Assembly (NCBI RefSeq): GCF_001747095.1
Contig: NZ_MDGP01000001.1
Location: forward strand, 2,959,001 to 3,023,000
DNA: 64,000 nucleotides
Origin: Roseivirga sp. 4D4
Lineage (GTDB): Bacteria; Bacteroidota; Bacteroidia; Cytophagales; Cyclobacteriaceae
Reading direction: 5' to 3'
The translations under genes and the position numbers were made by a program. How positions within the stretch are numbered: position 1 is the first letter of the stretch; every line of letters begins with the position of its first letter. Shown piece by piece: positions 52,945 through 61,489 of this stretch. Under the pieces are notes generated by a model, which did not search any database, was not told the origin of the DNA, and worked only from the letters and a program-made list of their open reading frames with translations.

Positions 52945-54017
52945 AAGGAAGATTTTAGATTTCTGCGTTTAACAATGATCCAAATGACAATTGGCGAACC
53001 GATCATTGCGGTGATGGCATTCACTGGTAAAACAGTGTTACTGCCGGGCACTTGAGAAATGATATCACACACCAGCATAAGGACGGCACCCACCAGAACA
53101 CAGCTTGGGATAAGCACTTTGTGATCTGATGTATTCAAAAGGCTTCTGGTCAGATGAGGTACCGCAATTCCCACGAAACCGATCGGGCCACAGAAACCTG
53201 TTATTGCTCCTGCCAGAATACTGGTAACACCAATAATTGCTACCCTAGATCTACGGATGTTCAATCCCATACTTTGAGCATAGTCTTCTCCAAGCAGCAG
53301 TACATTAAGGGTCTTACTCAACGCGAAGGTCATAATGACTCCCAAACCAACAATGAGTCCTAAGACTTGAAGCTGATCAGCGGTTACACCACCAAGGCTA
53401 CCGAAGGTCCAGAGAATATATTCTTGAATTTGCTCAGGGTTGCTGAAATACTGCCATATACTGACAATGGCAATTGTAATATTAGCCACCATAATACCCA
53501 CGATCAGCATGACAACATTATCTCTTATTCGATAAGAGATGGCAAGGATAGCCAACAATACAAGTGCAGCACCGATCGATGCGGCAATTACAATTAACCA
53601 GCTACCTCCTAAGCCCAAAGAACGAATAGTAAAAGCCGTAGTGGCACTACCCGCGGCTAACATAACCGCAGCTACACCCAAGCTAGCTCCTGCTGTAATG
53701 CCCAATACCGATGGTCCTGCCAATGGGTTTCTAAAAAGCGTTTGCATTTGAAGACCGCCAACTGATAATGCGGCACCAGCAAGAACGGCAGTGATCGTTC
53801 TTGGAAGCCGAATCTTAAGCACAATGGCTTGCCAAGCCTCATTGTCAACCGAACTTCCTAAAAGAATCCTTGCAACCTCAGGTATTGGTATGTGTACCGA
53901 ACCTAGTCCCAAATCGAGTAAAATCAATAGGATGACTGCCACGATCAGCATGACCATGAGCCTCCATTGTGTCAGGCCTTTACCTGATTCACCCGGTATG
54001 TTATGGAAAACAGACAA
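52941..54017 (-). CDS. btuC: Cobalamin ABC transporter permease BtuC (FecCD family)
   Basis: The 358-aa protein has about ten hydrophobic segments and the FecCD signature. LRLPRTITAVLAGAALSVGG appears in the form KIRLPRTITAVLAGAALSVG near residues 70-90, and GFVGIAVPHLTRSLL near 275 matches the coupling loop. It forms the inner-membrane channel with BtuD. The start overlaps nothing upstream: 4 bp separate it from the btuF stop. Confidence 0.95.
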   Translation of the reverse strand: MSVFHNIPGESGKGLTQWRLMVMLIVAVILLILLDLGLGSVHIPIPEVARILLGSSVDNEAWQAIVLKIRLPRTITAVLAGAALSVGGLQMQTLFRNPLAGPSVLGITAGASLGVAAVMLAAGSATTAFTIRSLGLGGSWLIVIAASIGAALVLLAILAISYRIRDNVVMLIVGIMVANITIAIVSIWQYFSNPEQIQEYILWTFGSLGGVTADQLQVLGLIVGLGVIMTFALSKTLNVLLLGEDYAQSMGLNIRRSRVAIIGVTSILAGAITGFCGPIGFVGIAVPHLTRSLLNTSDHKVLIPSCVLVGAVLMLVCDIISQVPGSNTVLPVNAITAMIGSPIVIWIIVKRRNLKSSF

Positions 54018-54021
54018 TGAC

Positions 54022-55227
54022 CTACCTTAAACGGTTATAGTAAACCAACTCATGATTTGGTAAGAGCTCGGGATGAAAGACCTTAATATTGTCCTTCAGA
54101 ACGATATGCGGATTGACTACCGCAGATTCATAGTAGTCATTCCCTCCTCCTTCGGTATACTTACCATAGATATTGTAGATATTTCGGTTTTTAAAGGATT
54201 TGAAGTCTGCGTATCGGCTATCGGCCTGAAGAATCTCGTCCAATGTCTTTGCCGTACTAGGTACCATCCAAAAATCGGCTTTTAGACCTTCGGCATATAC
54301 AGTCTCAAAATCTAACCTTAGGCTTCCCGTATTGTCACTGTTCTTCCATGGGTATTCGACTTTGGCCAAATCAAGAATGTAATAGGCAAAGCTTTTACCC
54401 CCAGCTACAAACCAGGCATCCCCCTGGGCTATACCTGTGATAGTGGACGGTCCCTTCGTTACATTGGCTTCAACCAGTTCTAACACTTGATTGAATTCTT
54501 CTTCCATGGCACTGAACACCTCATTTACAAGCTTTTCTTTATTCAGCAGGGCGGCCAAAAGCTTCATCCACTCGGCTCGGCCCAGGAGTGTTTTCTCCTG
54601 CCAATCGGCATTGAGCAGTACCGGAATTCCAGCATTTTCCAACTCTTGATAGCTATCATTTTGAGAATTAGGGTATCCAACGCCCAGTAATAATTCTATT
54701 CCCTCATTCACTGCCAATTCGGTATTGAGGGTTCCCGAAGGCTCAAGTTCTGTGATATTCCCTTCTTCTACCAAAGCCTTAACCTTCTCGCTTGAGACAT
54801 ATTCCGCACGTTCAATGCCCTTCAAAACATCCAAAGCATTTAACTTTTCAAACATGCCCAGGTGAGTGGTAGACATAGAAGCCAGGTGTTCAGAAGGAAT
54901 GCTAACAATTCGCTCATCGGAAAATCCTTCAGGAGATGGAGTTTCTTTTTGGACCAAAGCGAACCTAACGGTATCTACAAAGTCGTTGTAATGCCGAAAG
55001 AGTTGAATCTCCTTCCAATTATTGTGATAAACTATATCAAAACCAATGGCATGGTCAATGGAAGTCTTTGAAGGAAAATAGTCCCGATCCGGGTCGAAAC
55101 CCTCATCAACAGTATTCTGATTTTCGGAATTTTGGCAGCCCAGAAGAAGGGCTAGCAATAAAGCGGGAAGCCATGTCAGGGTGTAATCCGCCCTGCGATG
55201 GGTAATATTGTTTCTCAGTCTTTTCAT
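54022..55227 (-). CDS. btuF: Cobalamin-binding lipoprotein BtuF
   Basis: The 401-aa protein has a lipoprotein signal ending LLALLLGC, so it is tethered to the inner membrane or outer membrane. Its fold is the class III periplasmic binding type (ELLLGVGYPNSQNDSYQELE, then IPVLLNADWQEKTLLGRAEW). It is the first gene of the B12 uptake operon and lies directly after the riboswitch. The B12 ligand is inferred from that context. Confidence 0.9.
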   Translation of the reverse strand: MKRLRNNITHRRADYTLTWLPALLLALLLGCQNSENQNTVDEGFDPDRDYFPSKTSIDHAIGFDIVYHNNWKEIQLFRHYNDFVDTVRFALVQKETPSPEGFSDERIVSIPSEHLASMSTTHLGMFEKLNALDVLKGIERAEYVSSEKVKALVEEGNITELEPSGTLNTELAVNEGIELLLGVGYPNSQNDSYQELENAGIPVLLNADWQEKTLLGRAEWMKLLAALLNKEKLVNEVFSAMEEEFNQVLELVEANVTKGPSTITGIAQGDAWFVAGGKSFAYYILDLAKVEYPWKNSDNTGSLRLDFETVYAEGLKADFWMVPSTAKTLDEILQADSRYADFKSFKNRNIYNIYGKYTEGGGNDYYESAVVNPHIVLKDNIKVFHPELLPNHELVYYNRLR

Positions 55228-55264
55228 ACCAGTAGCTTTTCCTCAGAAAGCGTCATAGTGTTCA

Positions 55265-55450
55265 AAAACAAAGGCAGGTCTTCTGACTTTCCCGGTTTTA
55301 CTGAGCCTTCCCATCCCGACATAATTCGGGGCAGTGGCAAAATTCAGCAAACCTAAAAATGGGTTTACAGCAGCTGGGACTGTTCAGGAATTACACCTGA
55401 TTCCCTATTAATCCCATGGTTTTTACACCATGAGAACCTTTGCATTGACA
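55265..55450 (-). ncRNA. Cobalamin riboswitch upstream of btuF
   Basis: Read leftward, the region holds the hallmark elements of an adenosylcobalamin riboswitch: AAAGGTTCTC near 55432-55444, TTAATAGGGAATCAGGTG, CAGTCCCAGCTGCTGTAA, GCCACTG, GGGAAGGC, and the B12 box AGTCAGAAGACCTGCC at about 55273-55288. It ends about 40 bp before the btuF start, so it can control the whole leftward operon by hiding its translation start or by termination. Confidence 0.95.
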
Positions 55451-55484
55451 GTAAAGGTATGAAAAGTTTATAAACAGGTCTGTT

Positions 55485-56612
55485 TTAATTGAGTGAACGA
55501 AGAAAACTAGTCACTTGTGACCAATACTCCTCTCCTCCCTCTTGACCTTCCCATAAAGCACGTGAACCATGATATCCTTGACCTTGAGGAATGAATTGAG
55601 ACTGCTTTTGGTTCAATTGAGCACCTTCTATCAAGGATGACAGCGCCTTTGCTTCTTCTTTTGAAGAGGTAACCAAAAAGGGCTTTTCTACCGATTTAAA
55701 AACAGTTGAAAGGGATGGTTTTGCATCTCCAAAGTAATCCCCAGGACTAAATGATATCATCGCACTAACCCTCTCATTTGAGTCTCCAATGAATAATGCA
55801 AGGCTAGATGAGTAAGAGCTACCCCAAAGGATTACTTGTTTACCGTACTTCTCATAAAGAAAATTAACTGCCGCCTCAATATCTTGTTCGGCATCCAGGA
55901 AGCCTGTTTCAAGGCCGGCTGACTTTGCTCTTTCAAAAGTGGCATTGCTTTGACCTCCAAAACTGCCTCCCGAACGCTGGTCAATCGCCATTACATTGAA
56001 GCCCATTTCGTTCAACTTTGGAGCTATATCAGCATACTCGTACTTGTTATAACCTGCCTGATGACAAAGCAGGACAACTGGTAAACCTGCTCCAGTTTCA
56101 TACAAGTTTGCTGTAATCATTAAACCGTCTGGCGCATTAAAACTTACTTCTTTGAATGGGTGTTTTTCGGCCAAGGCACCAGGAGTTGGCACTTGTTTTT
56201 GTCTTGCAAGTGCAGCTTGAGCTTCAGCCTCTTCCCTCAATAAATTATCTACTAATTCTAGCCTCATTACCTTACCAGAATTGTCAAATAGGACTTTCGA
56301 AGTGCGTTTGCCCAGCAGTGTAAAATTATACTCTAATTCAGCTTCTCCAGATTTTTGACTCAGGATTTCAAGACTATTTAAATCTGGTAAATTCTTAAAT
56401 ACTTGAGTCAAAATTTGAATCGAGACTTTAGAAGGATAATTGCCAAATGCTAGTGAATCACTTATATACGGCTTTATCGCTTCAGTCGTCCGTTCTTCAA
56501 AACTCTTCTTCAAAGCCTCAATTTGTATAGAATACTCTATTTGAGCGTAGCTCGTCATGAAGGACAAGCATATAATAGACAATGAGATTAAGGTTTTTAA
56601 TCTGTAATTCAT
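55485..56612 (-). CDS. Secreted alpha/beta hydrolase, dienelactone hydrolase-like
   Basis: The 375-aa protein has a signal peptide ending TSYAQ, a helical N-terminal module of about 120 residues, and an alpha/beta hydrolase domain with the nucleophile elbow GSSYSSS (GxSxS), an oxyanion-type LCHQAGYN loop, and a C-terminal His in the GQGYHGSRAL block. Substrate not assigned. It starts 1 bp before the small membrane protein gene stops and reads in the same direction. Confidence 0.88.
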   Translation of the reverse strand: MNYRLKTLISLSIICLSFMTSYAQIEYSIQIEALKKSFEERTTEAIKPYISDSLAFGNYPSKVSIQILTQVFKNLPDLNSLEILSQKSGEAELEYNFTLLGKRTSKVLFDNSGKVMRLELVDNLLREEAEAQAALARQKQVPTPGALAEKHPFKEVSFNAPDGLMITANLYETGAGLPVVLLCHQAGYNKYEYADIAPKLNEMGFNVMAIDQRSGGSFGGQSNATFERAKSAGLETGFLDAEQDIEAAVNFLYEKYGKQVILWGSSYSSSLALFIGDSNERVSAMISFSPGDYFGDAKPSLSTVFKSVEKPFLVTSSKEEAKALSSLIEGAQLNQKQSQFIPQGQGYHGSRALWEGQEGGEEYWSQVTSFLRSLN

Positions 56613-56613
56613 A

Positions 56614-56790
56614 TCAAGCTGTTTTAACTCGGGTTCTCCAAAGGATCACCTTCATTGTTATCACTATTGCCAAACCCGTAATTGTAATGATGCTACCTAA
56701 AGGTTGGAGTCCTTTGAAAAGAGGAATAGCAAAAACCGCCATCATAGCACCCGTATAGCAAACATATTTTAAATGTCTTCGATTCGTCAT
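56614..56790 (-). CDS. Small 58-aa membrane protein
   Basis: A 58-codon frame runs leftward from the ATG complement at 56788-56790 to a TGA at 56614-56616. The product opens MTNRRHLKYVCYTGAMMAV, has two hydrophobic segments (about 10-26 and 30-50) and ends in a basic WRTRVKTA. It fills the gap between the hydrolase and the four-TM protein, in the same direction as both. The family is not recognised. Confidence 0.6.
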   Translation of the reverse strand: MTNRRHLKYVCYTGAMMAVFAIPLFKGLQPLGSIITITGLAIVITMKVILWRTRVKTA

Positions 56791-56850
56791 TGATTCTGTT
56801 TTGACTTGTTAGTGAAGCTTCTAAGAGAAGAATTACAGTTTCTTAGAAAT

Positions 56851-57507
56851 TTATTCTTCAAGAGATTCGAATTCTTGGAGACGATCATCGAGGTTTTTGA
56901 TAAAACGACCGAATTTTCTGCGCATCATAAATTTTGCCAGCGCATGAAAGGCAAAACCCAATGCAACCCATACTCCAATCAGGTAAACTAGTCGCATATC
57001 AAAGGCAAAAGGAGATTTTTGGTAAACTTTAAAGGCGGCCATGCCGATGATTATACTTGGAGTAACAACCGTATCGCTCCAAATACCAGTCTGAATAATC
57101 TTACCGAAGATTTCTTTCGTGCTGATCAATGCTCTCTTTAAAGTCTCTGCTGATGTTTCAAGTGCGCTTAATTGTCTTCTTCTAAAACGCGCATGAATTG
57201 AGATGGCCATAATGCAGGCCGACATGATCAATACCAACACACCATATACCGAATCGTTTATTAAGTTTTCGGAAATGAAGCCTTCATTTTGAGGGTTTAA
57301 GATGTTCATTAGCCCTATGAGAGCGGCCAGAATGCTAATAGCCGTTGAGATGCGAACTTTTCTTGTCAACTCTCTCATTACCTCTGCAATCGTAGCTCGA
57401 GATTTCTTCCGTACCAAAGCATGCATATCCTCCCGACTCACCCAATAACCCGATTTCTCTTGGTCATTGGCCTTCTTCCATATGGCTTTGAGGTCGTTGA
57501 CTTCCAT
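56851..57507 (-). CDS. Four-TM membrane protein, likely partner of the ECF sigma factor
   Basis: The 218-aa protein has a cytoplasmic N-terminal part of about 50 residues (EVNDLKAIWKKANDQEKSGY) and about four hydrophobic segments, then a basic/acidic C-terminus (LDDRLQEFESLEE). It begins 1 bp after the ECF sigma gene, and such a pair often means sigma and anti-sigma. No known anti-sigma motif is visible, so the role is inferred from the spacing. Function unknown. Confidence 0.75.
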   Translation of the reverse strand: MEVNDLKAIWKKANDQEKSGYWVSREDMHALVRKKSRATIAEVMRELTRKVRISTAISILAALIGLMNILNPQNEGFISENLINDSVYGVLVLIMSACIMAISIHARFRRRQLSALETSAETLKRALISTKEIFGKIIQTGIWSDTVVTPSIIIGMAAFKVYQKSPFAFDMRLVYLIGVWVALGFAFHALAKFMMRRKFGRFIKNLDDRLQEFESLEE

Positions 57508-57508
57508 C

Positions 57509-58009
57509 TTATTGAGCGTTTAAGATCCTTTTGAGTTTTTCTTTACTTCGGTTCATTCGAACTCGGACATAGTTCTGAGATATTCCTATGATCTCAGCAA
57601 TTTCCTCATTATCCCTATCTTCCAGATAGAGCATAATTATCGCCTTTTCAATATCATTTAACTGGCTAATGGCTTGATAGAGCTGCTTTAAGTCTTCTTC
57701 GTAACTGTCATCTGATATGGTATCAGAAAGGTTTTTCATCTCATCAGAGAGTTGTGTTTGACGAGGCTTCTTCTGCTCTTTTCTCACATATTGCAAAGCG
57801 ACATTCAAGCTTACACGGTACATCCAGGTGGAAAACTTTGCCTCTCCTTTGAAGGACCCAAACGACTTCCAAAGCTGAATAAGAATCTCCTGAAACAGAT
57901 CTTTACGGTGCTCTCTATCATCACAATAGATATTGCACACCTTGTGAATGATTCCCTGAGACTCAGTAACCATTTCAACAAACCTATCTTCGGTATTCGC
58001 TTCGATCAA
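57509..58009 (-). CDS. ECF-type RNA polymerase sigma factor (third locus)
   Basis: The 166-aa protein has region 2 (DREHRKDLFQEILIQLWKSF, FSTWMYRVSLNVALQYVRK) and region 4 (IEKAIIMLYLEDRDNEEIAE, then the helix IIGISQNYVRVRMNRSKEKL). It is shorter than the other two ECF factors of the window. It leads a leftward unit of a four-TM protein, a small membrane protein and an alpha/beta hydrolase. Confidence 0.93.
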   Translation of the reverse strand: MIEANTEDRFVEMVTESQGIIHKVCNIYCDDREHRKDLFQEILIQLWKSFGSFKGEAKFSTWMYRVSLNVALQYVRKEQKKPRQTQLSDEMKNLSDTISDDSYEEDLKQLYQAISQLNDIEKAIIMLYLEDRDNEEIAEIIGISQNYVRVRMNRSKEKLKRILNAQ

Positions 58010-58118
58010 AGACTTAGAACTATCAAATTTATAATCAATGTAGTTAGTTACTATGAGTAGTCAAGAATTACACTTTCCGTGTAAAACTTCTGTCAAGGAT
58101 TATTAATTTCAGATTTCT

Positions 58119-58775
58119 ATGCGATTATTCATCTCTAGTATTGCCCTAATAGTCTTTATTATATCAGGCTCAAATACCATTTTGGCTCAAAAAGTAACTG
58201 AGCGTTATGAAAATGGAAAAAAGAAGTATCAGGGTAAGACCAAGGATGGTATTAAAGTAGGTAAACACACTTTCTGGTTTGAAAATGGCGAAAAACAAAG
58301 GGAAGAAACCTATAACGATAAAGGCATCCATATCAGGCTGAAGGTATGGGATGAAAACGGTAACCTCATTGAAGATGCGAACCCAGAAGAGGCTTTTGAA
58401 AAACTGAGGAACGAACAGTTTAAGAGTTTCGAATGGATTAATGGACAAAATGGGATTCGCTATATGAAACTTAAGGGGCGATCTGATCTTTATGAGCCTT
58501 TAACGGGTAGAACTGACCTGACCCTACACTATGCTACCTACCTCTATAGTGGCAGAGAATTAGACAGCTCTTTCCGTAGAAAGAAGCCAATTCTCCTTAA
58601 CTTATTTAGAAACAACTTTATCGATGGCTTCATCAAGGGTCTGGGTTATTTCGAAAAGGGCGATAACGGCTACATCATTGTACCACCTTATATGGCCTAT
58701 GGTGAAGAGGGAAGCAGAAATGTTCCTCCAAATGCTGTACTCGTCTTTCAGGTAATGGTGCTAGATGTCAAGTAA
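58119..58775 (+). CDS. Secreted YwqK-type repeat protein fused to an FKBP peptidyl-prolyl isomerase domain
   Basis: The 218-aa protein has a signal peptide ending ILAQ, two MORN/YwqK-like repeats (ENGKKKYQGKTKDGIKVGKH, then NGEKQREETYNDKGI) and an FKBP domain from about residue 115 with the family phrase YMAYGEEGSRNVPPNAVLVF. A usual FKBP catalytic pocket includes Tyr, Phe, Asp and Trp; these are partly conserved here. The repeats may bind sugars or phospholipids, and the isomerase could aid folding of envelope proteins. tRNA-Arg follows 6 bp later on the other strand. Confidence 0.85.
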   Translation: MRLFISSIALIVFIISGSNTILAQKVTERYENGKKKYQGKTKDGIKVGKHTFWFENGEKQREETYNDKGIHIRLKVWDENGNLIEDANPEEAFEKLRNEQFKSFEWINGQNGIRYMKLKGRSDLYEPLTGRTDLTLHYATYLYSGRELDSSFRRKKPILLNLFRNNFIDGFIKGLGYFEKGDNGYIIVPPYMAYGEEGSRNVPPNAVLVFQVMVLDVK

Positions 58776-58780
58776 GAGAG

Positions 58781-58852
58781 TAGCCTCGCTAGGAATCGAA
58801 CCTAGATCTAAAGTTTAGGAAACTTCTATTCTATCCATTGAACTACGAGGCC
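58781..58852 (-). tRNA. tRNA-Arg (anticodon CCT)
   Basis: Read leftward, GGCCTCG starts a seven-pair acceptor stem that closes with CGAGGCT and discriminator A. A D-arm (GTTC/GAAT), an anticodon stem (GAAGT/ACTTT) around the loop TTCCTAA (anticodon CCT) and a TΨC arm (CTAGG, TTCGATT, CCTAG) are all formed. No CCA end is encoded. It reads AGG codons. Confidence 0.95.
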
Positions 58853-58882
58853 AAAAACTACCGTGAAGGGCTACAAATGTAA

Positions 58883-60079
58883 TTAATAATAAGAATCCTT
58901 CAAGTAGTTTGGGAAGATGGTAAAGTGTCTTTTCTTCACTTTTTCCATCAAAACTGACCTAAATTCTTCAATATTCTTTTTTTCTACTGCTGATATAAAA
59001 ACTGAGGTATTCGCGCCTTTGGCGATATAAGTGTTCTTCAATTCTTCCAGCGTCAGTGGCGGCTCCTCCATCTCCTCAGCCAGTTCAGGATCAATATGAT
59101 TGAATTGGTCAATCTTATTGAAGACAAGAATAGTGGGTTTGTCCTTCACCCCTATATCAGCCAAAGTTTCATCTACTGTCTTCATTTGATCTTCGAAGTA
59201 CGGATGAGAGACGTCAACAACATGCAAAAGCACATCTGCCTCTACCACCTCCGCCAAAGTAGACTTAAATGATTCGATCAAATGAGTGGGAAGCTTTCTG
59301 ATAAACCCTACGGTATCTGAAAGTAGGAACGGAATATTTTCTAGAACCACTTTGCGCACGGTTGAATCCACTGTCGCGAAGAGTTTGTCTTCGGCCAAAA
59401 CGTCCGCCTTTGTCAGCAAGCGCATAATGGTCGATTTACCTACATTGGTGTACCCAACGAGTGCTACTCTTACTACGTTATGTCTAGACTTTCGCTGAAC
59501 GGCATTTTGCTTTTCGATCTTCTCAAGGCGCTTCTTTAAGACAGTGATGGTATTTCTAATCGCCCTTCTATCCGTTTCGATTTCTTTCTCACCAGCACCA
59601 CCACGTGTACCCGTTCCACCACGCTGTCTTTCAAGGTGAGTCCACATGCGGGTCAATCTCGGCAATAGATAAGTTGACCTTGCTAGTTCTACCTGTGTCT
59701 TGGCCTGAGCGGTTTGAGCACGCTGAAGAAAAATGTCCAGTATAAGCAAACTACGATCATATATCTTGACCTTAAGCTCTCTTTCAAGGTTTCGAAGTTG
59801 AGAAGGCGTTAGGTCATCATCAAAAATGATCGTGCTCACTTCTTCGGCTTTGATATAAGTCTGTATTTCCTCTAGCTTGCCCTTACCTACAAAGCTTCTC
59901 GTATCTGGCCTTTCAAGTCTTTGCGTAAATGACTTTACCACCTCTAAACCGAGAGTTTCGGCAAGAAAAGCCAGTTCATCTAGGTATTCAACAACCTTTT
60001 GCTCAGACTGCTCCTGAGTAATTAATGCCACTAAAACAGCGGTCTCTTTTTCGTAAGATCTGGTCTCGTATCCTCCCAT
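58883..60079 (-). CDS. hflX: GTPase HflX
   Basis: The 398-aa protein carries an N-terminal HflX domain with a glycine-rich linker (RQRGGTGTRGGAGEKEIETD) and a GTPase domain with the P-loop GYTNVGKST and DTVGFIRKLP switch motif, plus NKID-type FNKIDQFN. HflX binds ribosomes and can split them under stress. Length and layout fit. It lies opposite the FKBP gene and tRNA and divergent from rfbC. Confidence 0.96.
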   Translation of the reverse strand: MGGYETRSYEKETAVLVALITQEQSEQKVVEYLDELAFLAETLGLEVVKSFTQRLERPDTRSFVGKGKLEEIQTYIKAEEVSTIIFDDDLTPSQLRNLERELKVKIYDRSLLILDIFLQRAQTAQAKTQVELARSTYLLPRLTRMWTHLERQRGGTGTRGGAGEKEIETDRRAIRNTITVLKKRLEKIEKQNAVQRKSRHNVVRVALVGYTNVGKSTIMRLLTKADVLAEDKLFATVDSTVRKVVLENIPFLLSDTVGFIRKLPTHLIESFKSTLAEVVEADVLLHVVDVSHPYFEDQMKTVDETLADIGVKDKPTILVFNKIDQFNHIDPELAEEMEEPPLTLEELKNTYIAKGANTSVFISAVEKKNIEEFRSVLMEKVKKRHFTIFPNYLKDSYY

Positions 60080-60206
60080 AAATCAGTGCGCAAAGCTACG
60101 ATTAATCGATACCAAATGGAAATTCAGCGTATTTATCGGCAGGTTGAACTAAAGGCTGTGACATTCCTGAAAAAAGTCACAATATTTGGGAGGTTAAGGA
60201 ATTAGA

Positions 60207-60752
60207 ATGAAAATAATAGAAACTGGTTTTGAAGGGCTTTATGAACTTGAGCCAAATGTTTTTGGTGATGACAGAGGTTACTTCTTTGAATCATATCGAA
60301 GAAACATTTTTCAGGAGCTCGGTATAAAAGAAGACTTTATTCAAGACAATGAGTCTTTCTCTGTAAAGGGAACTTTGCGTGGTCTGCACTATCAGTCAGC
60401 ACCGTATGCACAGGCAAAACTAGTAAGGGTTTCACGTGGTAAAGTACTAGACGTTGCTCTGGATATTCGAAAGGGGTCTCCGACTTATGGTAAACACCAC
60501 ACAGTTCTACTTGAGGCAAGTAGACATAATATGTTTTTAATCCCAGCCGGATTTGCTCATGGCTTTACCGCACTTGAAGACAGTATTTTCACTTATAAAT
60601 GCTCAAACTATTACAACAAAGAATCAGAAGGTGGAATTTTATGGAATGACCCAGCCCTTGGTATTAACTGGGAGGTTTCAGAACCTATAGTCTCCGAGAA
60701 AGATCAAGTTTTACCTACCTTTGCAGCCTATACTGAAGCACCCGCATTTTGA
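60207..60752 (+). CDS. rfbC: dTDP-4-dehydrorhamnose 3,5-epimerase RfbC
   Basis: The 181-aa protein has the RfbC signature: ETGFEGLYELEPNVFGDDRG, FFESYRRNIFQELGIKEDFI, GLHYQSAPYAQAKLVRVSRG and the later AHGFTALEDSIFTYKCSNYY. It performs the third step of dTDP-L-rhamnose synthesis. The stop overlaps the TTG start of the next gene. The other rfb genes are not in the window, so this is part of a split locus. Confidence 0.97.
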   Translation: MKIIETGFEGLYELEPNVFGDDRGYFFESYRRNIFQELGIKEDFIQDNESFSVKGTLRGLHYQSAPYAQAKLVRVSRGKVLDVALDIRKGSPTYGKHHTVLLEASRHNMFLIPAGFAHGFTALEDSIFTYKCSNYYNKESEGGILWNDPALGINWEVSEPIVSEKDQVLPTFAAYTEAPAF

Positions 60753-61489
60753 GCATATTCTCATTTCTTAATAAGTCAAAATCGAATGAACCAGATATCG
60801 GGTACTTGAAGACTGATGTCCATTCACATTTGATTCCGGCTATTGATGATGGTGTTCAAACCATAGAGCAGAGCTTAGAGATTCTTAGGGAAATGGAGAC
60901 TCTAGGTTATTCAAAAGTCATAACGACTCCGCATACCATGACCGGCTCTTATGACAATACGCCTGAGATCATAAATGGAGGTCTAGAGAGAGTAAAAAAA
61001 GCTGTCGACTCAGAAGGTATCAATATTGAATTAGCAGCAGCCACTGAGTACTTTCTTGATGAGACCTTTATGGAAAGGTTAGAAAAGGATGAGCCTCTAA
61101 TGACCTTTGGGGAAAACCTCGTACTGGTTGAAACTTCATTTATTAGCCCTCCTCCGCAATTGAAGGAAGCCTCGTTTCAGCTTACCATGAAGGGGTACAA
61201 AATGGTATTCGCTCATCCAGAGAGATACATCTATCTGCTAGAGGACAAGACGCTCTTGGAGGAGTTGATAGATAGGGACATCATATTTCAATTAAATGCT
61301 GTTGCCTTAACTGGCTGTTACTCAAAACCGGTTAAGAAGTTTGCTGAAAAGCTAATAGACATGAGAATTCCGCGTTTAGTCGGGACCGACTGTCACAATA
61401 TGGGACATATTGACCTTTTGAAAGAGGCCACGCAAACCAAATATTGGAAAAAGCTATTAGAATTAGAATTGCTTAATAATTCATTATAA
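60749..61489 (+). CDS. CpsB/CapC-like protein tyrosine phosphatase (PHP fold), TTG start
   Basis: The 246-aa protein has the PHP-family metal-binding motifs: TDVHSHLIPAIDDG (HxH), YFLDETFM, then FAHPERYIYL and GTDCHNMG. CpsB-type enzymes dephosphorylate the tyrosine-rich tail of capsule-control kinases. The start is a TTG at 60749 whose TTGA overlaps the rfbC stop, which implies translational coupling. No kinase is in the visible part of the locus. Confidence 0.9.
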   Translation: MSIFSFLNKSKSNEPDIGYLKTDVHSHLIPAIDDGVQTIEQSLEILREMETLGYSKVITTPHTMTGSYDNTPEIINGGLERVKKAVDSEGINIELAAATEYFLDETFMERLEKDEPLMTFGENLVLVETSFISPPPQLKEASFQLTMKGYKMVFAHPERYIYLLEDKTLLEELIDRDIIFQLNAVALTGCYSKPVKKFAEKLIDMRIPRLVGTDCHNMGHIDLLKEATQTKYWKKLLELELLNNSL

